Source: Helianthus annuus (lineage: Eukaryota; Streptophyta; Magnoliopsida; Asterales; Asteraceae). Taken from it: a stretch of DNA of 64,000 bases. The number at the start of each line of letters is the position of its first letter. The stretch's first letter is position 1. Below the pieces are notes generated by a model. The model was not told the origin of the DNA. It searched no databases and was given only the letters and a program-made list of their open reading frames with translations. Location of the stretch: positions 113,896,088-113,960,087 of the forward strand of contig NC_035436.2 in assembly GCF_002127325.2 (NCBI RefSeq). Reading direction: 5' to 3'. Below are positions 46,708 to 59,069 of this stretch, in pieces. Position numbers and translations under genes: made by a program.

Positions 46708-46939
46708 GTGTATTATGAATGGTATTGTAAATTAAAATGCAATTGTCTATTCCTGATAACGTATTAACAAATTTGTCGAAGTAATGATACATATGCACAT
46801 GGGCATGTATAATTGTTACTCGAAAAAAAAACGTTTTTTTTTATGGTAACGAAATATAGCGATTTTTTTAAGAAAAATATTAAAAAAAATAAAAAAATCT
46901 TTGAGTGCTTTTATGATTTTTTTTAGATTTTATTTTGTG

Positions 46940-47676
<737 letters not shown>

Positions 47677-47693
47677 ATATATATATATATATG

Positions 47694-47920
47694 TATAGGG
47701 TGGGGTTCTAGAGTGAACACTATTGTATTTGTGAACTGAGTGAACAAATCTTGACCTTTGATTTACATCATCAAATCGTAAAATACACTAGTGTATTTTT
47801 ATCATCAAATCATGACCATTGATTTACACTTGTCTATACACTCGTGTATTGATAATCAAAGGCTAGGATTAGTTCACTAGTGTTCACAATTAAGGGGGTT
47901 GTTCACTAATGAACCTAACC

Positions 47921-47925
<5 letters not shown>
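47694..47925. mobile_element. MITE 3: 232-bp inverted-repeat element in (TA)n
   Basis: The left end TATAGGGTGGGGTTC..AGTGAAC mirrors the right end GTTCACT..GAACCTAACCCTCTATA. Between them are short AT-rich repeats on CACTAGTGTATT. It is flanked by TA runs on both sides, consistent with a TA target. Confidence 0.65.

Positions 47926-47986
<61 letters not shown>
47924..47986. repeat. (TA)n tract, about 63 bp
   Basis: A run of TA/AT dinucleotides immediately right of MITE 3. Confidence 0.95.
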
Positions 47987-47988
<2 letters not shown>

Positions 47989-48135
47989 TATTACTGAAAA
48001 TACATATTAGATTACATATAATATTGTATATAAATAACATTTTATTTATTATTGTGTCTTTTAAATATAACTTTTACTTAAACTAAATGAAAATAAATTT
48101 ATTGGTATGTCATAAATTAGATGTGTTATTCTTAC

Positions 48136-48165
48136 TAGTGGGAAGCCCGCGCGATACGGCGGGAT
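48136..48165 (-). mobile_element. Probable Helitron 3' terminus
   Basis: On the minus strand a CCCGC...GCGGG stem-loop is followed about 10 bases later by CTAG and then T. This is the hairpin-CTRR-T layout known for Helitron 3' ends. The 5' TC end was not located, so the extent is unknown. Confidence 0.45.
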
Positions 48166-50615
48166 GACAAACAAGGATGTGTATAGGACGGTTCGGTTAA
48201 AACCAGTTGGATTTTTTGATTTTTGATGGATCGTCTGTATTCCTTTTTTTTTAATTTTTGTACATAGTTGGCTATTGGATATTGTGAGTGATTCTTAACA
48301 CCTCTTCAAATGATGAATGTAAGTTTGGTAACACATATTTTTAGGTTCTATGATGTTAGGTAACACATTAGTGTTTGACGTCGTTCTAAATAAAGAGGCA
48401 GACTTTGACTTTTTAAGTCAAAGGAACTACTTTTCAACTTCAAAAAATGTTAATTATTTCAAATATTAATATTAATGATTAGTGATGCCTTTTTTATTTA
48501 CTTGTTTTTTTATCATAACCCAGTTTCACTTTCAATAAACATAAACTTTGATTATGATATCGATCTTCTTGATTTACACAATAACTTATAAAGTATTAAT
48601 CATCAATAAAATAATAAGCTTCCATATAAGATTATTCAAGAAAAGAAAACTACCAATGAATAAGGTGTAAAACATCATATATTAATTGTTAACACCACAA
48701 ATGCAATATCACTTATAAAATATATAAATTCTTTTGACAATTATTTAATGAATAAAGAAAACTTAGTTTGGATATCTAGCTAGATGCAGATGATAGGGCA
48801 GCATGGTATTTTATTTTTTCTTGTTGTCTTCTTTTTATTTACAACTCAAGGGATGACTCAGAAACTTCTTCTTCATTTTTCAAGTAGTTGCTTTGTGATT
48901 GAGTCTTCTGGCCTTGCCACTATCCTGTGCTCTTCAGTTTTGCCCCATAGTACTGAGTACAGACCAGTTATTATCAACACCGCCCCTAACAATCTATGGC
49001 ATAATGCTACTCAAGTTGAAAGGCTGTCACGAGAAAATTTATCGACTTTTCAAACAATTCAAAGAAATAAAAGTTAGTGTTTTTTTAATAAGTGAAACGA
49101 AGTTACGAGGTGGGTTGGTTACCTTAATTTTTAATGCAAGCTGCGGATCAACGAAATCAAAAATGCAGACAAACAGGAGTTCCAACAAGACCTGTACGTT
49201 GTTTCTAAAGCTTTGAATGTGTGTCGTGCAATGAGTTGCATTCTAATCAAAGACGTCTAGATTAACGTAGGATTTTATACACTGAACGAGAGACTTTTTT
49301 TATTCCCATTTATGACGGATACCGGTTACAACATATGAAAAGGCCAGCAGTTATAATTCTCTCAGATTCATATTATTATAATCCATTTAAAACAAATCAA
49401 TATAATTAGAAACTATATCACATAATTAAGTGTAGGGTCATTCAAAAGAAAACCAATCGAAATAGAAACACATGATATAATAATTCATAAAGTCAAAATC
49501 TTTCAACATATGTAACTTACAAATTGAATTTTGCATTCAAATCATTCTATTTAATATTCAATTCAGGGATATGGAAGAGACGATGTAACCATGGCATTGA
49601 AATTCAACATGTAATTAAATAATTATTAAATATGCATTGATGTGTAACCCATGATTGCCTTAAAAAATATAACGTTGGAAAAAATAGGTGAGTTATGGGT
49701 TTTAATTAAATGATGATGTTAGAAAGACAAATTCACCCCTAAAATGTAATTAATATATGCATTTGTATGTTGTATACTAAGCATTTCTTCTTGTACCTCT
49801 TAATTTTTAAGAAGTCCTTGATGAAATGCTTTGTAATATAGTATAGATTAATAACTGTCATGTGGATTTTATTAATAATGAGTTATTATAAAAATATTAT
49901 CTAAGTTACAGATTTGTGTATGTTGAATAAATATTTTCTTAATTAATGGTTAATTTACTATGTCAAAAAATTGGTAGACAAAAAAATTAATAATATTAAA
50001 ATATGATTAAGTTACTCTTTCCTGTTTTATAAAATATTTCTTTATTTAAGGTTATGAATAAATTTGAAAAGGAACAATCTTGTAAGGTGAAATATGCTGA
50101 GTTTGGGTGTTACAGTTATAGCTATGGTATTAGAGCACATGCCCTTTCCTGTCGATTTTTTTTTAAAACAAAACATATGAGATAAAGGGCAGATGTCAGG
50201 CTATGATAAGAGATAAAGGGCATGTTATCGCTATGAATAGTGTTCAACTTTGTATTCATTTATTAAATAGAGTAGAAAGAAAAACAAAAAAATGGAGATA
50301 GAGATAGACAAGATATATGGATAGAAGTAGAGATTATATATGGATTTAACAAATCCCGACCCTAAATTTTATTAGTTTCCATGAATGACGAATTTCTTTT
50401 AATCCGTAATATCTGTGTGACTTAAACCTAAGACCTCTTCCTTCCAAACTCAGGTGATTAAAGGCTTTGCCTTTGCCTAAATAAGTTAAGTTATACATTT
50501 TGAAGATACATAACTAAAATAAAATAGAATATTACGAAAAACATAGTATTATTCTATTGGTATAAATATTGGAAGAAAGAAAAACTATATAATTAGTATT
50601 TATAATGTTTAAATA
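48166..50615. other. AT-rich stretch without a recognisable gene
   Basis: This is low-GC intergenic DNA. The longest frames (48784-49077 and 48899-49216) overlap each other in different frames and show no domain I recognise. The first begins with a hydrophobic segment (ILFFLVVFFLF) but has no other support. Part of it could be Helitron interior. Confidence 0.5.
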
Positions 50616-50910
50616 TATTACTAGGTAGAGGATCCTGTAAAAAGTCCAACTTTTGTGAGAAGTGTGAGAAATAATTTGGGAATGACAAGTGTCCCTTATC
50701 TTAATTAATTCAAAAGGGTATATTAGTAATTGTCCATTCTTATCAATCAATTGATTTCCAAAGATAACTGGCAAAAATATCAGGCGATATATTAGGGATG
50801 TGATTCGAATTCGATTTGTTCTATACATTTAATTGTTTACGGTAAGTTCTTGTTGTAGTGTTATATTCCCCAGTCAATAGTGTTATATTATGTACAGATA
50901 TCTTTAATCT

Positions 50911-51245
50911 CCTTTTCATAGTGTTTTATCCCCATCAATAGTGTTTTATTCTGTATAGTGTCTTACAGTAAAAAGATAGTGTTGTATCTTTCTATAGTGT
51001 TTTATCATGTAATATACTGTTCCTTTTCATAGTGTTTTATCCTCATCAATAGTGTTTTATTCTGTATAGTGTCTTACAGTAAACAAATAGTGTTATATCT
51101 TCCTATAGTGTTTTATCATGTAATATACTGTTCCTTTTCATAGAGTTTTATCCCCCATCAACAGTGTTTTATTTATGTATAGTGTCTTACAGTAAACAAA
51201 TAGTGTTATATCTTCCTATAGTGTTTTATCATGTAATATAATGTT
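50911..51245. repeat. 111-bp tandem repeat, three copies, within MITE 4
   Basis: Units start at 50911, 51022 and 51133, each with CCTTTTCATAG.GTTTTATC and TGTATAGTGTCTTACAGTAA. Within each unit ATAGTGTTTTAT recurs several times, so the unit itself grew from a shorter word. A partial unit precedes at about 50855. Confidence 0.85.
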
Positions 51246-51305
51246 CTTTATAGTGTTATAAAAAGTTGTTGTGAAGGAAATCGAAGAATTTATTTCAGTA
51301 CGAGA

Positions 51306-51406
51306 AATTCGCTGATTTTTTAGGAGATTGATGGGGGTTTTGAAACAGTTACCATAAATTCGCTGATTTATAGGAGATTGATGGGGGTTTTGAAACGGTT
51401 ACCATA
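51306..51406. repeat. 51-bp direct duplication in MITE 4
   Basis: AATTCGCTGATTT..TAGGAGATTGATGGGGG..ACCATA occurs at 51306-51356 and 51357-51406 with few differences. Confidence 0.85.
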
Positions 51407-51844
51407 TTTGAAACCTTGGAAAAGTCACTATTGCCCTTTAATTTTACATAAGGCCCTTCTAACTAAAACACAATTTACATTTTATACTCTATTGATCTCA
51501 AGCATTAGATAAAATATCCAATGTTTTAAAACACTTCTTACCCTTCTCACATTTTAGACACTTTTTACCATATCCCTACCCTATATTACTATTTGCAACT
51601 GGAATAATATAACTTATATTAACTGTTTGTATCGCTAATACGAATTCAAAATATTTTGTTATTCGTTCATTGCGAAAATCAAAAATATTTTGAGTAACTA
51701 AAAAAAACAAATTAATAATATATATGTTCTTAATATATAATTATGATGAAGATTTTTATATATAATATTTGATATTAGGAGAAGAGATTTGACGATATTT
51801 TTTTTTATAACATTTATATATTACGATGAAGATGTTTAATTAAA

Positions 51845-52385
51845 ACATGTGATGCATGCCAACCAACATGTAATATCTCATCAAGAAACGAAATGCCTAA
51901 AAATGTCATTCTTATTTGTGAAATTTTTGATGTTCGGGGTATGGATTTTATGGGACCTTTCCCACCATCAAAAAGGAACAAATACATTACATGTCCAAAT
52001 GGGCCGAGGCCGAAGCTCTTCCAACTAACGATGGGAGAGTTGTGGTAAAATTCTTAAAACGATTATTCTCTCATTTCGGTACTCCAAAAGCACTCATTAG
52101 TGATAGAGGTACCCATTTTTGCAATCATCAATTAAATAAAATTTTAACAAAATATGGGTCTATAACTGTCTTTCAACTGCCTGCCATCCTCAAACCAACG
52201 GTCAAGCCGAAGTAACAATCGAGGGCTAAAATAAATCTTAGAAAAAACCATAGGTCAAAACAAAAAAGATTGGGCAGATAAACTAGACGATACATTGTGG
52301 GCCTTCCGAACCGCCTACAAAACACCAATAGGCACCACCCCATATAAGCTCGTCTATGGAAAAAATTGTCACCTCCGATAGAAAT
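51845..52385 (+). pseudogene. Athila-like (Ty3/gypsy) integrase fragment
   Basis: Translation in changing frames gives [94 protein letters not shown] and [13 protein letters not shown]. This order is typical of Athila integrases. A short deletion removes the segment after KYI, and frameshifts and stops follow after 52200. Neither end of its element is present; the left edge is AT-rich DNA and the right edge runs into a decayed LTR. Confidence 0.8.
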
Positions 52386-52479
52386 TGCACACAACTAAAA
52401 ATGTATTTTAAACTAAACAAAATTTTAATCCAACTTTGTAACAGTGTCTACTTAAACTAAAAATGTATTTTTACTACTT

Positions 52480-52973
52480 GGACTTTTCGTATGCCCACCC
52501 GACCTTTAAAACCCGTCTTTATGCGCATAACTATTTATGCGAACCTACTTCGCATAAACTAGGCGAACGGGTCAAAATCTTTTAAAACCTTTCCAAATCT
52601 AAATGTTGGTTAAAATACCTTTTATCCAATGAGTCCTTATACTCAGATAGGTATAAACCACATTCTAATCAATCTACGCTTAATCTAGCGAATTAATCTT
52701 ATTCTTACGTAACAGGTTGTATCAAAGGAACTAACCTATGACCCATATACATTCTAACAGATAGCTAAATCTGTTTACTCTGTACTATAGAACCCCCCCC
52801 CCCAGATATTCGGACTTGAGATTAATACTTTGTCTTTACGACTTTTACTATGTCGAAAACCGTTATCGGTTGGAAGCTAGCTAAAAGGTAAATACTCTTA
52901 ACTTATTTTCTTTGAAAACTTGGGTTATGGCGAATACGCCACTTGGATCGGGTATTACATAAATAGGTCGCCT
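52480..52973 (+). repeat. Decayed B-like 5' LTR, left piece
   Basis: GCGCATAA..ATGCGAACC..GCATAAACTAGGCGAACGGGTC resembles 9884-9940 in LTR B, and AAAAGGTAAATACTCTTAAC resembles the donor-like site of B at 10215. The true left end is missing; the sequence grades into the Athila fragment at about 52386-52480. The LINE is inserted after AAATAGGTCGCCT (52961-52973). Confidence 0.6.
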
Positions 52974-53251
52974 AACATTGAGGGCAATACTCCTGGGACT
53001 GCTCCTATTCGAGGCATTAGTTTAAGGGTAACTAACATTGAGGGCAATACTCTAATGCCGAGACGGGGATTCTTCTCTACTAATAATGTATCGATTCTTG
53101 ATGGATTGGCTGTCGTTTCCAAGCCGGTAACTCTTGATCATATGGGGGGAGCAAGGGTGTTTCTCATGCAAACCCTAAGGCTAACCAAGGCAATACGAGT
53201 AAAACTGGTCAAGTTCCTAACTCGGAGCAGTATCAAACCTATGCTGATAAA

Positions 53252-54055
53252 GTGCAACAAACTGCTAGGTCCAAAAGAGAGGTTAATTTCTGTCATCTAG
53301 AATCAACTGAAATAGTGGAAGAGGCTGATGTTGTGATCCCAAAGGAAGCAGTACGACAGGTTCAAAAAAAGTATGAGAATGTCTTGTATGGTTACTTCCT
53401 GGGTGACAGATTGCCTTATCCAGTTGTGGAATACTATGTTAAGAATGTATGGTCAAAGTTTGGTTTCAAACAACTTATGATGAATTCTAATGGGTTTTTC
53501 TTTTTCAAATTTGAAACCAAAGAAGGTATGAACAAAGTGTTAGAAGGAGGTCCATGGTTAATAAGAAAGATGTCATTAATCTTGAATGTATGGGGTCCCA
53601 CTGTCAGTCTAAAAAAGGAAGGAATCAAATCCATTCCAGTTTGGGTGAAGTTCCATAATGTTCCGTTAGCCGTTTATACAGACGATGGCTTAAGCCTCCT
53701 AGCATCCAAGATAGGGATTCCCAAGAGACTAGATAGTTACACAGCGGATATGTGTATTGAAAGTTGGGGAAGGACTAGTTTTGCTAGGGCCATGGTGGAG
53801 ATTAATGCAAATAAGGAACTTAAAGACCATGTGGCGGTTGCTATACCAAAGATGGATGAAGAGGGTTATGTAACTGAAAAAATTAAAGTGGAATACGAGT
53901 GGAGGCCACATCGATGTGAAACATGCTGCTTGTTTGGCCACACTAATGCAGCTTGCCCCAAGTCTAACAATGGAAAAGCGAAGAATGTTGTAATTGACGA
54001 GGAGGGTTTCATTACGGACAGGAGAAAACAGCTAAGCATGGGTTTCCTCAAATGA
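53252..54055 (+). CDS. LINE ORF1 protein (DUF4283-like, CCHC zinc knuckle)
   Basis: This is the RNA-binding partner of the LINE, which would form the particle with element RNA. A 267-residue frame contains YGYFLGDRLPYPVVEYYVKN, FFFFKFETKEGMNKVLEGGP, WVKFHNVPLAVYTDDGLSLL and an intact CCHC knuckle CETCCLFGHTNAAC near residues 227-240. These are features of the DUF4283/zf-CCHC_4 ORF1 type in plant LINEs. The start at 53252 is a non-ATG codon and the frame is open upstream to a TGA near 53137, so the true N-terminus may be lost. The end at 54055 leaves about 360 bp before ORF2, containing remnants in other frames; ORF1 may originally have been longer. Confidence 0.75.
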   Translation: MQQTARSKREVNFCHLESTEIVEEADVVIPKEAVRQVQKKYENVLYGYFLGDRLPYPVVEYYVKNVWSKFGFKQLMMNSNGFFFFKFETKEGMNKVLEGGPWLIRKMSLILNVWGPTVSLKKEGIKSIPVWVKFHNVPLAVYTDDGLSLLASKIGIPKRLDSYTADMCIESWGRTSFARAMVEINANKELKDHVAVAIPKMDEEGYVTEKIKVEYEWRPHRCETCCLFGHTNAACPKSNNGKAKNVVIDEEGFITDRRKQLSMGFLK

Positions 54056-54411
54056 AGCAAAAGGCGAAATTCGTGTACAAGCCTAAAGTTACTTCCGCAG
54101 GGGCTAGTTCCTCGGGGGTCAAGGGTTATGTTGACTCAAAGGGGAGCCGAGTAATGTGAAAGTGCAAAATAAGTTTGAGGTGCTTCTAATCTAGTTAAGG
54201 ACCAATATCCAAAAGAGATTCCTTTATACGAGGAAGGTGGAAGGTGAAGGCCATAAGTTATTTTCTCAGCCTTAAAAAAAGAACGACGCAAGTAATATTA
54301 AGGACGAGGGTTTCGTTGATCCTCTGCAAAATGAAATTTCGAGCTTTATGAAGGTGGATAATCAGGTAGGAGGTTCTGAGGGGGCAAGCACTCCCGTTGA
54401 CATGAGTTTTT

Positions 54412-57400
54412 ATGGATAGCATAGCCTCTTGGAATATAAGGGGATTGAACCGGCCCCTGAAACAACGTGAGGTTCACCAGATAGCCAATGGTAATCATCT
54501 CAGTGTGTGTGCTATTCTCGAATCCCATGTTGAGGTTGCTAAGCTTTCTAAAGTTTGTCGAGGCGTCTTTAAAAAGTGGGAATGGACGTCTAACGGATGG
54601 GTTTGTAATAGAGGTACCAGAATTATTGTGGGATGGAATGATGAGGTAGTTGACCTTATGGTATTAGCGTAGACTGATCAGGTTGTGCATGTCCAAATAA
54701 TATCCAAGATTGACTCAAAAACTCTTCTTTGTTCGTTCGTTTATGCTAAGAACACGTATCAGGAAAGAAGGGTATTATGGCAGGACCTGTGTAAACATAA
54801 GCAATTTGTGTATGATCAACCATGGATTGTTATGGGATATTTTAATTCAGCTCTTTATGTGGGCGACTGTCTTTATGGCACTTCTACTCCATCTATAGGT
54901 ATGCGTGAATTTTTTGAATGTGTTCAATACAACAAGCTACTAGATATTCAAGGGCATGGCCTTCACTTTACTTGGACTCAAAAACCAAGAAATGGGGTGG
55001 GTATTCTTAAGAAGTTTGACCGGGTTATGGGGAATGTTAAGGTGTTAGATTTGTTTCCGAATGCGCATGCTTTATACCATCCCTATCAGGTCTCAGATCA
55101 TGCTCCTTGTATCCTCAAGTTAAATGGGGAAACTCGGGTGAAGCCTAAACTGTTCAAGTTTGCTAATTTTATTGCTGCGAAAGATAAGTTCAAAGCTTGT
55201 GTTCAACATGAATGGAATAAAAGGGTGGAGGGTATCCCTATGGTTTCAGTTGTTACAAAGCTTTGGAATCTGAAGCACCTATTGAGGAAGCTTCTTCACC
55301 AGCAAGGTAACATACATAAAAAGGTGAAAGACCTAAGAATTAGACTTGATGAAATTCAAAAACAAATCGATATAAATCCCCTAGATGCAGCTCTTCAGGA
55401 TTAGGAGGCCAATTTCATTAAGGAATTTCATAGTGCAGCTTATGATGAGGAATCGTTTCTAAAACAAAAGGCAAAGATTGAGTGGCTTTGTGCAGGCGAT
55501 AGTAACACTTCTTACTTTCATAATTGTGTCAAAAGCAGGAACGCTAGAAGTAAAATCCATAGTATCAAGGATGCTAGTGGTAATCAATTTGAGGGTACGG
55601 GTGTTGAAGCTGCTTTGGTCGAGCGCTATGCTAACTTTTTGGGAAAAGAAGATAAGGTGGATGACTTAATTATGGAGAATCTCTTTGATAATGTCATAAG
55701 CCTAGAAGCGGCCGTTCACATGGTTCGCCAGATTACACAGGAAGAGGTTAAAGCTACTATGTTTAGCATTGGTGAAAACAAAGCCCCAGGGCCAGATGGT
55801 TATATGTCGACATTTTTTAAGAAGTCATGGGATATTGTTGGAAATGAAGTAACTGCGGCCATTCTTCAGTTCTTCGATAATGGTAAACTTCTTAAACAAG
55901 TGAACCATACTATTATTGCTCTTGTCCCTAAAGTGCCTACCCCGAACTCGGTTCTTGAATATAGTCCCATCTCTTGTTGAAATGTTATATTTAAATGTAT
56001 TAGCAAAATCCTAACGGATAGAATTAAATGTAGCTTGGGTAAATTGATTGATATAAATCAGTCTGCTTTTGTGCCTGGCCGAAAGATCACAGATAATATA
56101 ATATCTTGCTCACTTAGGAGCTTATGCATAACTACCATCTTAGCAGAGGCAAACCGAGGTGTGCGTTCAAAATTGATATCCAGAAAGCTTATGATACGGT
56201 TAGCTGGGCATTTCTAAGAAAAATTCTAATTGGGTTTCGATTTCTGCATAAGATGGTTGAATGGATCATGACATGTGTGTCATCTGTCTCATACTCATTA
56301 AGCATTAACGGGAACTTGTGTGGTCACTTCAAAGGTAAACGAGGCTTAAGACTCGGAGACCCCATATCCCCTTACTTATTCACTTTAGTGATGGAGGTAT
56401 TATCTTTGTTATTGCATCAAGCGGCGGACAAAAATAATGCATTCAGATACCATGTTCAGTGTAAACAACAGAAGATAATGAACGTTTCATTTGCTGATGA
56501 TTTATTTTTGTTTGTCAATGCTGACTTGTTCTCAGTGAAGATCATGAGGGATGTCTTGAATTCTTTTACTCGAATGTCAGGGTTAACACCTAATATGGCT
56601 AAGAGCACGATGTACTTTGGTAGTGTTCCTCATTCCGTTAAGCAGGAAATTCTATCAATTATGTCGTTTCAGGAGGGAGAATTGCTAGTTCGATATCTAG
56701 TAGTCTCGATAATCTCGTCCAAACTGATGTACAAAGATTGCAGGATTCTTGTGGATCGCGTGGATAAAAAGATGAATAGTTGGATGTCTAAGTCCTTGTC
56801 GTTTGCAGGAAGGCTCCAACTGATCAACTCGGTTATATCGGCTATGCATATTTACTGGGCTTCCGTTTTCATGTTGCCGGCCCGTATTATTGGAGAGATT
56901 GAAAAACGAATGCAAAACTTTTTGTGGAGTGGGGGTCCGAATCAGGTTGCCAAACCAAAAGTTGCATGGAAAAATGTTTGTTTACCAAAGTTGGAGGGAG
57001 GGTTGGGGATTAGATGTATCACTGATGTCAATAAAGCTCTTCTAGCAAACCATATATGGAGTATCCTTATAAATAGAGATTCACTTTGGGTCAAACGGGT
57101 TCATTCCCATCAAATAAAAGGTAGGAATTTCTGTGAAATTCCTTACCGTGGTAGTTTGAGTTGCGGGTGGAGGAAAATTCTTTCTATTCGAAACGACGGT
57201 TCGTCCCTTCATCTGGTATTCTATACGTGATGGCCATAAAGCTAATGCATGGAGCGATAATTGGTGTGTTTGTAGTCTTCTTAGACAATTCATTACCCCT
57301 AGACGCATCCATAGTGTGGCTTTAGTATGCAGACGACAGTGTTTGACCTTGTTGATGATCAAAATATGTGGAGATGGTCGAGTGCTTGGTTTGACCTTTA

Positions 57401-58091
57401 TCCGGTGGTGATTAACTTACCTCCTTCGACCCTGGATCAAAATAGAGGTGAGAACCTGGTTTGGAAGGATAGTCAAAGTAACAATACGCACTTTAGTTCT
57501 GGTTGGGTCTGGAATAACATCCGTAGGTGCGATCAGGAGGTTCCATGGGTGGATTTAGTGTGGTTTGCGCAATGCATACCGAGACATTCTTTCCATTTGT
57601 GGTTGGTAATCAAGAATAAACTGAAAACTCAGGACCGAATGGGTATTTGGGACATGGGTAGTGCTACCAATCTTAATCTTATGTGTTGCCCGCTTTGTAG
57701 ATACAATAAAGATTCTCGTGATCATTTGATTTTCGAATGTCCCTTTGCGATGCAAGTTTGGAACAAGGTTAAAGACATAGCATACATGGATAGCGTTGAT
57801 GCTAGTTGGGCCTCTATTATGGCATGGTTTGAACAAAGAGCTAGTTCCAAGAGCTCAAAAACCATTGTTAGTAAACTAGTGGTGGCGGCAGCTGCTTACT
57901 TTGTCTGGCAAGAGAGAAACAACAGGCTTTTCTCCCAAAACCATCAGCCTTCTTCCAAAATTGCGGATATTGTCCTACAGACGGTGAGGTTCAAATTGAT
58001 GACTTTCAGGGCGAGAAGGAGATCCAAGAACCCATTTCAGCTGGAGAGATGGAAGATGCAAATGAAGACTATGGATATCGACACGGGCTAG
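54412..58091 (+). pseudogene. Broken LINE ORF2 (endonuclease, reverse transcriptase, zf-RVT)
   Basis: The endonuclease starts MDSIASWNIRGLNRPLKQRE. It has ILESHVE and SDHAPC, but the metal-binding motif normally GDFN reads GYFN (about 54835-54846), so it should be inactive. TAG at 54670 and TAG at 55402 cut it. Reverse transcriptase: APGPDGYMSTFFKKSW (55787 on), TGA at 55978, NQSAFVPGRKITDNI, a frameshift near 56100-56124, then FKIDIQKAYDTVSW, GLRLGDPISPYLF and FADDLFLF (about 56500). TGA at 57228, and shifts near 57230 and 57325, precede the C-terminal zinc-binding part (CPLCRYNKDSRDHLIFECP, about 57690-57745). The frame ends at TAG 58089. Confidence 0.9.
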
Positions 58092-58300
58092 TGGTTGTAG
58101 TCTAGTTGTTTTTTTTGTTTTTGTTGTTGCCGTTGTTTGGGCTTGGGTAGTCTTCTTTTGGATTTTTGTTGGCTGTTTGGGGACGTTTTATTGGTTTCGT
58201 CTAGTCTTGGTATGCCAAGTCTAGAACTATTGTGTCACTCTGGCACACTCGTGTAATTCTTTTATTCATTTATAAAATTTACCAGGGTAATCCCTTACCC

Positions 58301-58320
58301 AAAAAAAAAATAGGTCGCCT
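58301..58320 (+). other. LINE poly(A) end and 3' target duplication
   Basis: Ten A residues (58301-58310) end the LINE and merge with AAATAGGTCGCCT (58308-58320), the copy of 52961-52973. Confidence 0.85.
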
Positions 58321-59054
58321 ATGATAACCCATAAATGTAAGAACCCAGTTTAATCCGTTATATTTGATAACTGAAACAATTGGGAGTTATTGGTACCATG
58401 TCCGGGCGTCCCGACTCATGAACTATTATGGCCATACAGAATAACGTGCTGGGGTAGGCATACTGACTGTAAGACATGTTATTCAAATTTGGTGTGTACC
58501 TTAATCATTATAGCACTGACAATGGCCGGCTTTGATATCTGGTTCCCATTGTATGAGAAATATGTCAATCTGGTGACAAGACAAAATCCCAAGAAATATT
58601 AAATCATTACCTACGTGTTTTCTCTATGTATAAAATCATTTTTAAAAAACTCTTTTCAAAATGAGTCAGTTAATTGTATTTACTAGCGAAAGCTAACGTA
58701 TTTTCAACAGATTGAACTGCAGGTACCGAACCATGATATTAGGCTATATATTCGGGTCGGCTATAATAAAGGCTATGTAATTTGCAACTCCTAGCTTAAG
58801 GCCTAAGATGTCTAAGCTTCTTTTACTTCGATCCCGCCTATGGGCTTAAAATTGAACATTTGAATAACTTTGTATTTTGAATATTCGACACTTTAATTTT
58901 ATGAATATTTTTTCTCTTAATACTTCCACTGCATTATTATTAAATTGTGATAATTGGTGTGTTTGTAGTCTTCTTAGACAATTCATTACCCCTAGACGCA
59001 TCCAACCGTCACGACTAAACCCATCTAGGCCCATTGGAAATCCGGGGTGTGACA
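58321..59054 (+). repeat. Decayed B-like 5' LTR, right piece
   Basis: It continues the LTR after the LINE. It has an acceptor-like ACTGCAG ending at 58722, as in LTR B (10730), and ends CCGGGGTGTGACA at 59054 followed by a primer-binding site. A 56-bp segment (58949-59004) is identical to LINE ORF2 (57256-57311) and foreign to the LTR. Confidence 0.75.
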
Positions 59055-59057
59055 TGT

Positions 59058-59069
59058 TGGTATCTGAGC
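59058..59069 (+). other. Primer-binding site after the decayed LTR
   Basis: TGGTATCTGAGC, one mismatch from the initiator-Met tRNA complement, starts three bases after the LTR end. It identifies the preceding LTR as a 5' LTR. Confidence 0.75.

Larger units (their letters stand above)
50622..51583. mobile_element. MITE 4: 962-bp inverted-repeat element carrying a satellite
   Basis: The left end TAGGTAGAGGATCC.GTAAAAAGT..TGTGAGAA mirrors the right end, which read inward is TAGGGTAGGGATATGGTAAAAAG..TGTGAGAA. The 6-bp TATTAC lies directly outside both ends (50616-50621 and 51584-51589). The interior contains a 111-bp tandem repeat and a 51-bp duplication. No coding region. Confidence 0.75.
52974..58307 (+). 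mobile_element. Full-length but broken L1-type LINE
   Basis: It has a short 5' region, ORF1, ORF2 (endonuclease, reverse transcriptase, zinc-binding C-terminus), a 3' untranslated region and a terminal A run. The 13-bp AAATAGGTCGCCT lies at both edges (52961-52973 and 58308-58320, overlapping the A run), as expected for target-primed reverse transcription. The 5' end contains TAACATTGAGGGCAATACTC twice (about 52972 and 53034). Confidence 0.92.

Noticed and set aside
48784..49216. Two overlapping small ORFs (97 and 105 aa), the first with a hydrophobic N-terminus like a signal peptide
   Set aside because: They overlap in different frames, show no recognisable domain, and lie in AT-rich DNA where a hydrophobic run is easily produced by T-rich codons.
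50616..50645. Possible Helitron 5' end that could pair with the 3' end at 48136
   Set aside because: The same bases form the end of MITE 4, whose inverted partner and TATTAC copy at 51584 explain them better.
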